Below are positions 9,560-21,399 of a DNA stretch of 64,000 bases, piece after piece; the stretch's first letter is position 1; each line of letters starts with the position of its first letter. Made by a program: the position numbers and the translations under genes. The stretch comes from Undaria pinnatifida. Taxonomy: Eukaryota; Sar; Phaeophyceae; Laminariales; Alariaceae. The notes under the pieces are model-generated. The model did not search any database and was not told the origin of the DNA. It worked only from the letters and a program-made list of their open reading frames with translations. The stretch is from assembly GCA_012845835.1 (NCBI GenBank), contig JABAKD010000017.1, positions 8,980,942 through 9,044,941 on the forward strand, in the 5' to 3' direction.

Positions 9560-12500
9560 GTGCAGCATGAACTTCCACGTCGAAGTTGCAATTTTCCCAC
9601 GCCACGCTTTTAGCGTGTATGACGTGCTTGCACATCCATAGTTCATATTTCGTTTATCCATGGACTACCGACAGGAAACAAAAAGAAAAAGTACGTAATC
9701 GGCCACCACAACAAGTAGGCTAAAACAAAGTTACTTTCTCTATGCCACCGTTTCGCTGTGTTCGTGCCGTGCCGATACTCGGCTTATTCCTTCCCCCGAC
9801 CACCAACGCAATGCGGCGTCAACCACCCACCAACTTAAAACTAACAAACCGCACCACTTAAAGTACATGACCTCCTTTGCAGACGTACGAGACATTTTAT
9901 CACCAACACAAACCACGACAACCCCCTTTGAACCCTGCGTTCAGCAGCCACCAATATGGCGCCAACAAACCTACTGGTTTGTTACTTGCGTGCCTTCGAT
10001 TGCAGATAGATGGGCTACTATCCACCCAACCACGACTAGGACACTGACGAGCATTCAGCCTTATTGCGCCACCGTTTTGAATGCGTGCGTTTGATTCGAT
10101 TGCAGGTAGACGGGTGAGTCTTCCAGCACCCGCCAATAGAGAGCCGCGGTGATCACGTTGTGGGCCTTTGATCAAAGATGTCGGGGTTGACCGCACTGTT
10201 GACCCTTGACAGACAGCCGTTAAGAAACTAATTTCACACACCATAACAAGTATGATAGGTGCAAAGACGCCTTGACGGATCATAACTAGACCGTCCACCG
10301 ACATCTTTGCCTTCGATTGCAGATGGACGGGCCATTACTTGCGCACCAACCAGCAGCATCACCCTAATGACCAGGGTATTGACCACCGCGTTGACCAGCC
10401 ATCGAAAGGAACCAAAAAACACATGGCCTTGGGGTTGGGCAGTTGATCACACGCTATCCCTAAACTTAACCTGAGTCCTGCCACCGCTTGAATGCGTGTG
10501 TTTGATTTAATTGCAGATAGACGGGCTATTCTTCCACCAACCTCCAACGGGCAGCAGTGGGCAGTTGTTCACGTCTGGTCAGAGATCGGTCACCGCCTGG
10601 CGGCGCACGGAGAAGGAGGTGCGGCACCTACGACAAGGCCTAGTACGGGTAGGAATGTAGACACACAATCCAGTTGGATAGTACTTTTACGAGCAGCCCA
10701 CTGAGAATATTACCGTGCATTCTCTTACGAAATTGCGTCGACCGCAGGGCGCGAACCTGTGCATGAAATCACACTGCGCCTCAAAGCAACGCTACCGTAA
10801 TCATGGTACGATCGGGATGTATGGCACCGTAACTTGCCGAAGGAATCACCCCTCTATAGCGCATCCCTCTATAGTTCATCCAATCAATGGCTGAGATCCT
10901 CGAGTAAGGAACCAGCGGTTAAAATAGTCTGACAATTTCACGAGGACATTAATTTGACCGGGATTAGGGCGTAGAAGGGTTGGTCGAATTGCGCGAACTA
11001 ACGCCTTGGAAGTCATGTTTGGGTGAGAAGTTGAGCCCCTCATGTTTACAGGAGGTGAGAGACTTCCGCTTCCCCCGTACCAACCGATGAGTCGAAGCTC
11101 CTTGCTTTTGTAGACTTTAGATTGTATTGTATTGTATTGTCTATTGTATTGTCACCAACTCCGTCTGCGATAGGGGGAGCGGCTGATGTTTCTCAAGATC
11201 CTCCCGTGAGAAACTCGAGAAAATCTCGCCTAAATTGCGATTATGAGAAACAAATGTGCCCTCACCCCCTTGAACCAACCCCACTGGTTAAGAAATACAC
11301 GCGTACAACGAACTCTGTTGTTGTGATACAGATTTAAGACATTGAGTAATTTCCATGACTGAGGGAGACGACAACGTAAATCACGAACACGAGTTCATTT
11401 CTCGCCCTCCCTGTTACCCGCGTCCTATGAACATTGATGATTGATGCCGGTTCTGTGCACCATACAACGTCATCCGTGACATATGCTACGTGGCTGTGCA
11501 ATGCGTCGCGTGCTTCCGAGAAGGTGGTCGTGGACCGCCGTGCTGGCTCAACTTCTTCTCAAGGTACGCACGAAGTGTACTCTGAACGTTGACGTGCTGC
11601 TAGTTTCTTAGGGTGTAAGCACCGGTTAGCTGCCGATTGTTAAGGTGTAAACGCGACTTTTCCTACCGATGTTTTGGTTCTAAACATCGAATTTACTGCC
11701 AGGGTTTCGGTCCAGCCGCACACGAAATGAAGGTCGCCCCCCCTCCCCCCGACCCATCTCCAGAGGGTATTGTAGGAACACGCGATGCACTTTTGCCTGC
11801 CCCGGTCGTGACTCGATGTCGCTGCAGCAATCGAATCTGGCCAAAAGTCTTTCGAATGTTTGAGGCGCGTTAACCTCTGCTCAAGGTATACGTGCTCTAA
11901 GAGCGTATTTGTGCTTTAATAGCGGGCTTGTGTAAGAGTTTTCAGGATCTAACCGCGGATTTGATGTTGGTGTTTCGGTTTCGGGTCTTCAAAGTAAATT
12001 TGCTGCCGATGTTTCGGTCAAGCCACACGCGAATATTTACCCACCTCTTCTGCCACACGCGCCATCGGCAGTGGATAGTGTGGGAGCAAGGCATACATAC
12101 ACTGTTTCTTACCCCTGATATGACTTAATGTCTTCGCAGTAAGCGACTTTCGCCGTACTGCTTTCGAATTTTTGAGGCGTCAACCTCTGCTCAAGGTATA
12201 CATGCTCTAAAGGCGTACTGTAAATAGTGTTTTCTGTCCAGTATTCGGTTCAGCCGTAGGCGCACAATGTCACCCCTCAACTCCATCTGCAGGGGCTAGG
12301 AACACGGAGGATTTCCCGATCCCCCCCCTCTCACCGCCCTTACCCCCCCCCCACCTGGTGCTCGTCTTCGTTGTTTTTTTTCTGGTCTGACTCCACAATA
12401 ACACCCTTGCTCTACGGTCTGGCATTTCGACTGTAATACGTATACATGCTGTGTGCCATATAAAATAAGAAATTATACCTACACGCCCTTGATGGTATTG

Positions 12501-12650
12501 TCTATGCCCTGACGGTGCAACTACGTGCTTGCTGTGCATTACGTAACGACTGACTTTGTAGCCATGCGTACGCATGCTGCACGTGTATGACAGACGCGGG
12601 GGGGTCTCGGTCGAGCGGCGACTCCACGAAGACAGGAAAGCAACCCAGAG
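9560..12650. other. Non-genic stretch with degenerate repeats
   Basis: No convincing gene. About four spaced copies of a block GATTGCAGATAGACGGGC followed by a C-rich stretch occur near 10000, 10100, 10314 and 10509. A repeated block TTTGAGGCG...CTCTGCTCAAGGTATAC occurs at about 11860-11890 and 12170-12200. A short (GTATT)n run lies at 11130-11155. Confidence 0.5.
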
Positions 12651-12659
12651 AAGCGAGAA

Positions 12660-13345
12660 AAAAAGTTTCATGGGTATCAGCGGGGGTCACCGTTCGCGAC
12701 ACCGCGCCTTTCACCACCATACGGCCTGTCAACAGCAGGTATTCATATTACAGTAGTGTTCCTTCTATAGTGCCCGTTTAGTAGTGCGGGTTGCCCACTA
12801 CAATGCCTGTGGAATCGGCTGGCATGGTTTCACGGGTAACAGCGGGGGTCGCCATTCGCGACACCGCGCCTTTCACTACCATACGCCCCGTCAACAGCAG
12901 GCATCGTTACTACTAGAGTAGCGTTTCTTCTATAGTGCTGGTCAAGCAGTGTCGTATGCCCTCTATAATGCCTGTGGAATCGGTTGGCACCCATGGTGGG
13001 AACAGCCAGTACTGGGAGTAGTGCTGGTCACCTCTACAGCAGCGCCGTTATTTCCAGCTGGTACGGACCGGCGCTCTATTGCGCCAATCGAGTAGCGCCG
13101 GTTGCCAACTAGAATGCCTGTGGAATCGGTTGGCACCAATGGGATTATCCAGTAGTGGAGATGGTGCTGGTCTCCGTTACAGCAAAGCCGGTATTGCCGG
13201 CTGGCACGTACCGGTGATATACGTATAGTGCAGGGCGAGTAGGGCCGGTTGCCAACTGTAATGTCTGTGGAATCGGTTGGCACCGATGGGAACAACGGGT
13301 TGTAGGAGTAGTGCCGGTCGCCGTTACAGCGCCGGTTTGTCCGGC
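12660..13345. repeat. ~145-165 bp degenerate tandem repeat, about 4.5 units
   Basis: Units are marked by CCTGTGGAATCGG(T/C)TGGCA at about 12805, 12970, 13119 and 13264. They share GTTGCC(A/C)ACTA and a cytosine-rich GTAGTGC(T/C)GGTC block. The first two units also share GCGGGGGTC(A/G)CC and CACCGCGCCTTTCAC. The 196-codon minus frame over 12963-13553 only reads the repeat (VPTDSTDITVGN and VPTDSTGILVGN). Confidence 0.8.
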
Positions 13346-13566
13346 TGACACATAGCGAATCTTCGACGGAATTGGTAGTGCACTTTTTCCTGCTCCGCTG
13401 TCTGAGGCGTACGACTAGTGTCAGCAACGTGTGATTATTCGTTTTTTTTTGTGTCCTAAACCCCTGTCCCCAACATTTTATCTGCTTATGTGTGCCCCCT
13501 CCCCCCTCCCCCCTTACCACTACACCCTCGCCTCCCGGCCCCGGCAATTCCACCCCGTGCGAACAG

Positions 13567-13681
13567 CATCATCTGCTGTTCATCGAACGGATCTATTCGG
13601 GAGTGGTCATTGGCGCACGAGGCGAAGAACACACGTTTTCTCGCGCAGATGTGGGAGCACAACGGCTACGTCACAGATGTG
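13567..13681 (+). CDS. WD40 gene exon: blade end with IREW motif
   Basis: A long C-rich tract ends in GAACAG| and the exon closes at GATGTG|GTGAGA (115 nt, 1 nt then 38 codons). The frame reads IICCSSNGSIREWSLAHEA and ends EHNGYVTDV. SSNGSIREWSL is the last strand of a WD40 blade, and HNGYVTDV is the start of the next (the GH...V position). The spliced protein is expected to be a beta-propeller scaffold. Similarity in style to the axonemal CFAP57-type WD proteins is only an impression. Confidence 0.65.
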
Positions 13682-14265
13682 GTGAGACTTGTTTTAGTAT
13701 GACCAGTGCTTCTTCACCTCACTGAACGCTTGCAAGCATGAAATAGCTGTTGTGCTGTTGCACTGGCGCAACGACCGGGTCGGAGTTGCGCAACAGCCGG
13801 TGGAAGGTATGCTTTGCGCAGTGAAACACATATACCACCCAGGATAACCCGGGTTTCACGCATCGCACTGTTTTCGCCGGCATCGAAATAATGTTGTGCT
13901 TGTTATATTATCTTGAGGGTGTTGCTATGTATCTCACACTTATTTTCGGTAGAGGTGAAACATTCATTTTTGGCGTGCGAGATATACCTTGATGGACGTC
14001 AATAGAACGTTTTCGCACTGCATAATAGTACATTTCGGAGAAGCGCGGTAAACTAGGTTTGGAGTGTTTGTGTAACACGACATCTGCTAACACTGCCAGC
14101 TTATGTGATAGGCGAAAACTACATCTGCCAGTATCGCTAAGTGTTCGTACCGCTCATGGAACTTGAAAGCATGTATTGTGGACCTTGGCAATTGTGTTCA
14201 CGTCAAAAGCGTCGGGAAATGAGTCCTTAACGGGGAAAAGTACGCTGCCATTGGTATAGGGCCAA

Positions 14266-14484
14266 GTGTTCCACACTAAAACCTGGTATATGTATGTTGG
14301 TGTTGAACAAGGCAAGTTACGGGAATTTTCTGTCTGCCACGGGGTGAACGTGCTGTCTCCGGACACGTTTGCTTTCTGTGCTTGGCAGGCGTTCACAGCA
14401 CCCTCTGTCGGGTACTGCAAAGCTCACGGGGCTCCGGCGCACTCGTGCTACATGTACTCGGTGTCAGACGATAGATACCTCAAA
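14266..14484 (+). CDS. WD40 gene exon: two partial blades
   Basis: The frame reads YMYVGVEQGKLREFSV, a blade end, and then CKAHGAPAHSCYMYSVSDDRYL, in which AH and SDDRYL occupy the usual AH...V and SPDGRYL positions of a blade start. It ends on a codon boundary at CTCAAA|GTGAGT. The 5' border is uncertain. TTGGCAG| at 14391 would keep only the second part; an acceptor nearer 14260 would keep both. The minus strand is also open here (14154-14420) but has no recognisable match. Confidence 0.5.
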
Positions 14485-15952
14485 GTGAGTCGGTAGCCGT
14501 TAGACACATTCCCACATCGGGCTCATCCCGGTCAACAGGGTAGATCACATTTTCTACGTCGGGCTGGTCCCGATCTAGATCGCATTCCCACATCGGACTG
14601 ATCCCGATCTTGGTCACATTCCCACACCGGACTTATCTTGATCTTGATTGTCTAGGTGGTGTAAACGTGCTCGTAATATCTTCGGATCCGGTGCGATTTT
14701 ACAGTAACGGCTTGTTGGATTGGTTTGGTTTAGATCCCGAACCCGTGAGAATATCGGGGGGTCCCGTTTCCTACTGTACTTAATTTTTTTCTTCCTGGCC
14801 CTCAAGGGCATTACCATACCACTTCGACCCCTCCCCCCCCCCCCCCGCTTTCCGCTGGCCATCTGGACGCTTCGTCGTGCCTTGTCTCCGTCGGCAGGTT
14901 TGGGACCTGGCGACAAAAGAATGTCTACATACTGTAAAACCCGAAGTTAAAAACTGTGGAACGGTGAGAAAAAGCCTCATCTCAATACAAACCGGGTTTC
15001 ACCCCCGATCGTAGTAGCCCCTCACGATACTTGCATCCGTTTCACATGCTCTATTTTGTGGTGCGGATCACCCTATCATCCTAACCTGAACCCTAGCCCT
15101 GAGTGATACAAGCAACACGATGCCTGCACGATGCCTGCACATGGTGGGTTCCGAGGTTAAAAGCTGCTGAACGGCGAGCACAAGGCCTCCTTCCTGTACA
15201 CCGGGTTTCACCCCCAATCGTTGCCAGCCTCCGCCACCATGTTTGCATCGGTTTCACACGTGTATACTGTTAAGTTCTCCACTTTTCCTCTCCAGCTTAA
15301 CTGCACTATTATCAACAACGCTTTCGCGACAAGCTGCTTGGGATTAGTGAAATAAATATTTTGCATCCGCAAAATGGCGTCGGCGTGCCATGACGCGTGC
15401 AACGATAGAGGTATTGTTCTTTTTCAAGGCTTTTCACGGGTCATGGCCCAGCCCGCTGGTCGAGTGAGGAGCTCTTTAACATTTCGCGGGCCACGTCGAG
15501 TCGGGTCAGGAGGTGTTCCGAACCCTCATGGTGAGTAGGGAGGCTTTCAAATATCGCGAGTCGGGCAGGGTCACCCTGACACGATCCAACCCGCGCGGGT
15601 TTATTCGACCCGAGAAACGCCCTGCAGGGTTTGGCCATATATGTCTGGCTGACGGGGTTCCCCCACGGCCGAACTACCCCGTGCCGTTACATCTCTTACA
15701 TCTCTATAATATCTTCGTTAATACTTGTCCACCAACAGCAGGCCATGACATGTTTTTAGCGGGTTCCGATCTTCCGTATGACATGTGATCAAAATCGCTG
15801 TTTTGAGTCAAAAAAAGGTATTGAACTCCTTAAGCAAAGAGCCTAGGGGAAAAATCTACGCGCACCTCTGTCGTAGTGCTTGTCCTGTGTCGCGTACTTT
15901 GAATGGTGTGCGTCGTGGTGGGAAACGATAAGATGGTTTCAGCGTCCGTTAT

Positions 15953-16035
15953 GTGCAGCCGAAGTCTGTGGCGAAGGCGGACTTCCATCTTTACGCTGAG
16001 AGCGCCGGGGACCGTGTCGTCTTATATACCCGACG
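15953..16035 (+). pseudogene. Degenerate copy 1 of WD40 exon 16450-16596
   Basis: After GTGCAG| the sequence CCGAAGTCTGTGGCGAAGGC and then ACTTCCATCTTTACGC aligns to the start of the functional exon. It diverges within the equivalent of SSNGRIVVY (here ESAGDRVVLY) and has no matching donor. Confidence 0.6.
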
Positions 16036-16188
16036 GAAAGAATGTTTAGTGTTGTCTCGTTCTGTATGGCGGGGATCATGGACTATTTCGGCTTTATCTT
16101 GTGACGAAAATATAGAAAGACACCTTAGCTGTGAGATCGACAACTTCGTCAAAACGTTTATTTACAGCCTGAGCCCTTTGTTTGGCTG

Positions 16189-16330
16189 TTTCAGTCTGTG
16201 TCAAGCCGGATTTCCACCGTTACACCGGGAGCAGCAACGGCCGCATAGTCTCTACCGCTATGCTAGCTCGGATCTGCTCGTACACCGTAGTAGGCTCGCT
16301 ACAAAGGTTTTTTTTTCCTGTGTTCCATGC
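16189..16330 (+). pseudogene. Degenerate copy 2 of WD40 exon 16450-16596
   Basis: Begins at TTTCAG|TCTGTGTCAAGCC, continues GATTTCCACCGTTACACC and then GGGAGCAGCAACGGCCGCAT, which is closer to the functional exon in its middle than copy 1. A short deletion shifts the frame relative to SSNGRIVVY, so it is read as a decayed duplicate. Confidence 0.6.
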
Positions 16331-16449
16331 AAACGTCGAGTCAATCATGGTTAACTTCCAATGTATGGCACTGCAAGGTCTTAATCTATAGACTAGTCTA
16401 GTTTCTTAACATCACAATATAATGGATTCGGCGATATTTTGTTTTGCAG

Positions 16450-16596
16450 TTGCAGTCTGTGGCGAAGTCGGACTTCCATCTGTACGCGGGGAGCAGCAAC
16501 GGTCGCATCGTGGTGTATGCCCTAGGAAGGGTGTGCCAACGACCCGAGAAGCATCGGTGCCACTTGCACGAGGAGCCGCAATGGTTCTGCGAGCAG
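16450..16596 (+). CDS. WD40 gene exon: SSNGRIVVY blade
   Basis: Exon of 147 nt (49 codons, phase 0 at both ends) between TTTTGCAG| and GAGCAG|GTGTGT. It contains FHLYAGSSNGRIVVYAL, the last strands of a WD40 blade (S-x-D/N-G-x-I-x-V-W/Y), then a Cys/His-rich linker ending EEPQWFCEQ. Two diverged copies precede it within 500 bp. Downstream the donor runs straight into a TGTGTT repeat. Confidence 0.7.
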
Positions 16597-16730
16597 GTGT
16601 GTGTTTGTGTGTGTTTGTGTATGTTTGTGTGCCTGTGTATTTGTGTGTGTTTGTGTGTATTTGTGTGTGTTTGTGTGCATTCATGTGTGTTGTTGTGTGA
16701 TTGGGTGTGTGCGTATGCGATTTGACATCT
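16597..16730. repeat. (TGTGTT)n-type low-complexity tract
   Basis: Degenerate GT/TTG dinucleotide-rich tract at the 5' end of the intron after the exon at 16450-16596. Frames across it (CVCVCLC) are artefacts. Confidence 0.85.
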
Positions 16731-17204
16731 CAAACGTTATTTCTGCCGTTTGGCATCCAGCACATCCAGAGCCCACGACGGTTGGTCATCCTAAAGAGAT
16801 GCCCTGTGGCCATAAACTGGAGACAGCGATATTCATCAAAACCAAAACAGACTCCGTTTAAAGTGCGCCAGCCACACACATTTTCCCTAATAAACGGTGT
16901 TGGTTACATGCAAGAAATCATGTAACCCTCCGAAACACAACCGTTTTGGCAATACGTTATTGCATGCACAGAGTATGTTTGTGTCGGCCCAAAAGGTGTT
17001 GTCCACTCAAAAGGTTTTGTCCGCGCAACATTATTTCTTAACCCTTCAAGTGGTTTGTCCACAAACGGTTTTGGCAACTTAGTAATCGTTTGAGAAGTGT
17101 AGTAACACTGCTGTGTATCCTTTTGGAGCCTAGGTCTAGCCACGGAGACACCACCGACCCTCCCCCCCAAAAGAAAACGTAAAAAAGCGCAGTTTTTGCT
17201 AACC

Positions 17205-17275
17205 GCGTAGTCCAGCGGTAGAAGTACAGCAGTAACAAAAACGTTGGTATCGTTCAACTCCCTGTACCTTGGCCT
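17205..17275 (+). other. tRNA-like sequence, probably a retroposon head
   Basis: GCGTAGTCCAGCGGTAGAAG resembles a D-arm and A box, and ATCGTTCAACTCCC resembles a B box 35-40 bases later. The stems are too imperfect for a functional tRNA. Confidence 0.35.
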
Positions 17276-17574
17276 TGGAAGTTATAAGTTATAAGTTGTG
17301 AGGCACTGAACATGTCACCGCTCTATCTAGCAGCCCGTGCTATTCCATGTGGCCGGTACTGTAATGGCTGTGGGTTGTATCTATTCGAGCTGCAGTGTTG
17401 CCTTTGAATGCTCAAAACGGCTAACAGAACACACGCATGATATCAATGATACTATACTGGTTCTGCGAGCAGATGCGTACGTCTGTAGATTTCAATTTGT
17501 AATTCTATCATAACTGGTATGTGCAGGTTAGGATCTGTGGCTTCTCGCCACTTGCCAAGCCCTCTCTGCCCAGT

Positions 17575-17815
17575 TTGTTGCGATAATCCTAATATCCAAA
17601 GATTCAAAGATCCAAATATCCTTATCAAGTAATACTAGCAAAATATCCAAGCACCCAAATAGCAAATTTCAAATATCCCAATATCCCAAACACCGAAATA
17701 TAAAATCCGAATATCCAGTACTTCCTAAATATCCCAATAAAGCAGTACCAAGTATCCAAAAACGGTCAAAATATCATAATATCCCACTGCTGGATCCAAA
17801 CGTCGAAATATCCAA
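17575..17815. repeat. AATATCC(C/A) repeat tract
   Basis: AT-rich tract with about 20 degenerate copies of an (A)ATATCCAAA or AATATCCCA 7-10 bp unit. It has no coding potential. Confidence 0.75.
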
Positions 17816-18726
17816 CGACCACAATCGGTCATCTCACGGTAGGCGTTGCACTTGTATGATTGCGCCAAAACGCTTCTGGCCGGTTGAGCTTCTTACGTGA
17901 AGAACTAACGGCTGGTGTTTGAATTTTACGAGTATAGTTCGTTTTAGGAGTAGGGGACACAAACTTGGTCGGGTTGCCCGAACGAACGCCTTCGAAGTCA
18001 TGTTTCGGGTGATGGTAGATGTTGAGCTCTCTCATGTTAGGAGCTCAGGAACTTTCTGCTGCACCCCCGTCGTGGGATGGCTCCAATGTCAACATACAGG
18101 CAGTATACACGTGTTCAAACAGCACCAAAGTCCAGAGATCTACCAGCAGCATGTCGTAGGTAGGTTAAGAGATCTAGGCAGATCTAAGCATTGGACAAGG
18201 CTACGGAAGGTGGCGCACGTTTAGGGTGATATGCTTGAACGGCGCAGGTAGGCCGATGCCTTCCAGGCACGCCACAACGTATGTGGGCACATGGATAGCT
18301 CCGCCGCAGGCGATTTTGTTTGGATAGGCGCGAAGAACCAAAAGTGCCTGAAATACCTAAACGCGCCTTGAACGCGCCTATCTAACTATGTAAAACGCCT
18401 TAGAACACGCCTTGGACATGCCACAAGCGTTTTGAGCGACCTGTGGCACATCATACACAAATTTCAAGTAGTAATCTTGCGGAATAAATGCCCACCACAT
18501 ACCGTGGACCCCTTGTTGTCTAATTGTGGGAGCTCTAGACCAACGGCGTTAGTCGCAGTTGCCGGGAAGACTCTTACGATTCTCATTTCGTTGCTCTACG
18601 AAAAAGAGGCACTGCAAGCTTGAAAGCTGCGCTTCAGGCACTCTTTCAGAAAAGAGCGTCCAGGCATTCGTTGGCCCTTTTCCAATTCCTGAATGTTGTA
18701 ATCTAATTCCAAGTATTTTGTATCAA

Positions 18727-18920
18727 TAACTTGGCTGAGTGTTTTCTCTATAATGGGCGTGAACTGCTGTTAATAAAAGGGTCTTTATGGCTAGCGCTTA
18801 GCGTATGGTGTCGCTATGCCCTGGTATAACTTGGCTGAGTGTTTCTCTATAATGGGCGTGAACTGCTGTTAATAAAAGGGCCTTTATGGCTAGCGCTTAG
18901 CGTATGGTGTCGCTATGCCC
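18727..18920. repeat. ~96-bp tandem duplication
   Basis: Two nearly identical copies of TAACTTGGCTGAGTGTTT...CTATGCCCT, starting at about 18728 and 18824. They differ by very few bases, so the duplication is recent. Confidence 0.95.
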
Positions 18921-19484
18921 TCGTATGGTCTCACTCGGCAGTTGCTGCAGTACTGTTGTGATACGATATCACCGAATACATCCTGTTATGGATACCAGCA
19001 AAGCTCTCGGGGCGTGTGCTGTCAGCTGTGGCAGCAGAAATACAACGACGCACTCTATAAAAGCACATCCCAAACATCCCGTTTTCCCGTATATTGGGCG
19101 TTCCAGACCTACGGTGTTATTTTCGGCTGCCTTTCTTTGAGCTTTAATGCCATTTTTGCGTGCCCTTTGTTGCCCGACGAAAGATAGGCAAGGTAGGCAC
19201 GGAAACAGTGCTTTATTAGGAGAAAAGGCTGACGAGGCATTATTTATGGATAGCTTACAGGCATGGGCTACGCTCTGGGCCACTCGCGCGAGGAGCTATC
19301 CCACATACTTGCAACTCGTACGGAGAAGTGTATGTTTTTGTCTTTCACGATATGCACCACCACATAGTTGCTGGTTTCGCTGTGCGCAAACTCAAGTCCT
19401 TCAAGTCCGTTATCAAGTGCCATACAAGACGACTCGCGCTGGTTACGCAGACCCAGTAGTCATAACAGGTATACATAGAGTCTA

Positions 19485-19555
19485 TAAGGGCTCCGCATGG
19501 GTGCCGACATACGCCGGCACCCATGCTTCGGATAGGGCAGGGCAGCACTTCGAAT
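19485..19555 (+). repeat. Hairpin-bearing dispersed element, copy 1
   Basis: Contains a perfect 12-bp inverted repeat, GCATGGGTGCCG (19495-19506) and CGGCACCCATGC (19515-19526), with an 8-base loop. Flanks AAGGGCTCC and TTCGGATAGGGCAGGGCAGC are shared with the inverted copy at 43033-43105. Confidence 0.8.
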
Positions 19556-19922
19556 TGTTCGATTCAATACTTGGTATCATAGAGCAAAAAAAGTCACCAC
19601 ACACAATCATAGTCTGCGAGTACAGTATGTTGGGTAATGCCAAGAGTTCCATATAGACCAACAATCATAACAATGTACTACTGTTAATAGCTACTCTTTT
19701 TTACGTGAATCTGATTCCGAGCTTCATTCATCAGATTTCGATCGGATAAATCCGAGCACGCGCCGGCTGACCTTTTAGTGAGGCGACGAAACGTGTGGAG
19801 TGCATTCCTCATGATATTTTTACTCATTCATACACCCGGGGCCAGCAAGGTGACTGACCATGTCCGCTGCGTGTGAATAGTGAAGTTGTACATGAACCAA
19901 TTTCATAGTACAGCAGTCAGTC

Positions 19923-20082
19923 CAGATGGAGTCGATCGGTGCAACTTGCTAGGGTATCGTATTATTACAGCAGCAATAATACACTTCACTTCTTTCCTTT
20001 TTCCAGATGGAGTCGATCGGTGCAACTTGCTAGGGTATCGTATTATTACAGCAGCAATAATACACTTCACTTCTTTCTTTTT
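19923..20082. repeat. 80-bp tandem duplication
   Basis: Two copies of CCAGATGGAGTCGATCGGTG...CACTTCACTTCTTTC follow each other directly with almost no difference. They abut the tail of SINE-like copy 2. Confidence 0.95.
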
Positions 20083-20426
20083 TCCCATCCCATTTAATGT
20101 AATGCTCGCATTACTCTCGCCCTCCCAGTAGTATAACTTAGATCCGGGGTCATATAGCGGGCTCCCCTCCCCCCTCCCCACTACGGTACCTGCCCTAATT
20201 TTTATCGCGAGAAGAATTCAGCATTTTCTTCTCTCGTCGATTCGCGTCGATTTGTACCTACCCACGTTGCTCGGCGATTTCAGCAGTTAGTTGATGCTTT
20301 TTTTCCCATTTCTTTCTGCTAATAAATAAAGCCAACAAAGCTCACAACGGTGGTTACTTAAGTCAAGGACCAACGCTAGTATTTAGTGGTATTCGAGTGT
20401 AACCCCGCTAGACTACCGGCGCGACC
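20083..20426 (-). mobile_element. tRNA-derived SINE-like element A, copy 2
   Basis: Reverse-strand copy of the element at 7519-7870. It has the head GGTCGCGCCGGTAGTCTAGC, then AACTAACTGCTGAAATCGCC, TTCTCGCGATAAAAATTAGG, GGGGAGGGGGGAGGGGAGCC and CCGCTATATGACCCCGGATC, and an A-rich GGAAAAAAGAAAGAAG end. Confidence 0.7.
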
Positions 20427-20429
20427 TGC

Positions 20430-20757
20430 TCTATATCACTCACTGCCCCGGTGGACGTATCAGGTTATATCCTCGAGCCTGGTATTATAAGTCAGCTTTG
20501 TGGGTTCGAATCCCCCCGAGTGCGTACTCGTACAAATTTTCGTCTTGTGCACAAATTGACGTGCGGAAAGCGCGAGAGCGTGAGTTAGCAACACTCGATG
20601 AAAAATCGACGATGATGAGTGGGTGCTGAACCCTATGCGCCAAAACAAAAGAAGGCAATAACCGGGGGCGGGAAGGGAAGGACGACAACTGTGACCACGG
20701 CTTATATGTCCAGAAGCTGAAAAGTAGAAGTGTGCCCAAATAAAAAAAAAAACTAGA
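20430..20757 (+). mobile_element. Second SINE-like family B
   Basis: A tRNA-like head ends with a clear B box (GGGTTCGAATCCCCCC at about 20506). A body follows with ATCGACGATGATGAG, a GGGGGCGGGAAGGGAAGG block and GACCACGGCTTATATGTCCA, and it ends in poly-A (20746-20755). The order of body blocks parallels element A in very diverged form, which suggests a shared body with a different head. Confidence 0.55.
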
Positions 20758-21399
20758 AGAGATTATCAATCAGCAATCAAGGAGCACGTCAAGTACGAAG
20801 CAACACAAACTTACTTGTCAGTTACTTACCAACACGACCGCTTGCACTTGACCGGCAAACGACCACAGCAACGGAGTCAGGGACCACAGCAACACCAAAG
20901 CACGCCATTCACACACATTTCTCCAAGGAGTCTTCTCGGGGAAAAAAAACACTAAACAATACGATACGGGGACAAATGCATGCCACCACTGGTTTCTTCC
21001 GTGGATACTGTCTACTTACTACCACCTTCGAGTGGCGCAGCTTAACAACAGGACAGAAGGAACTTGTATTATACAACCCTCGAGGCCCCGGGGACGCAGC
21101 CACTCGCAATGCTGATATGTGGCTTTTCCTGGCGCAGTAATCGTAATCACCATTACCTCCTCTTCGTTTAGTCATGCGTGCGCTTGCCACGTCTATATCC
21201 ATGAATGTATGTACGTGTGCCTATCTAAATTCAATAAACATATGCACTACTACTATGATCCCTACCGCAGTACAACCACGGGGATTTTTTTGCAGTATTA
21301 TTATTGTTGTTTGGGGACAAAATATGACGCCAAGATAGAAATAATGTCTTGCCAAGTTTTATGTTGTCAACCTCTCCATACATCAACATCCGAACAATA

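Noticed and set aside
17205-17275. Functional tRNA gene
   Set aside because: A- and B-box-like words are present but the acceptor and anticodon stems do not pair, so it is listed only as a tRNA-like fragment.
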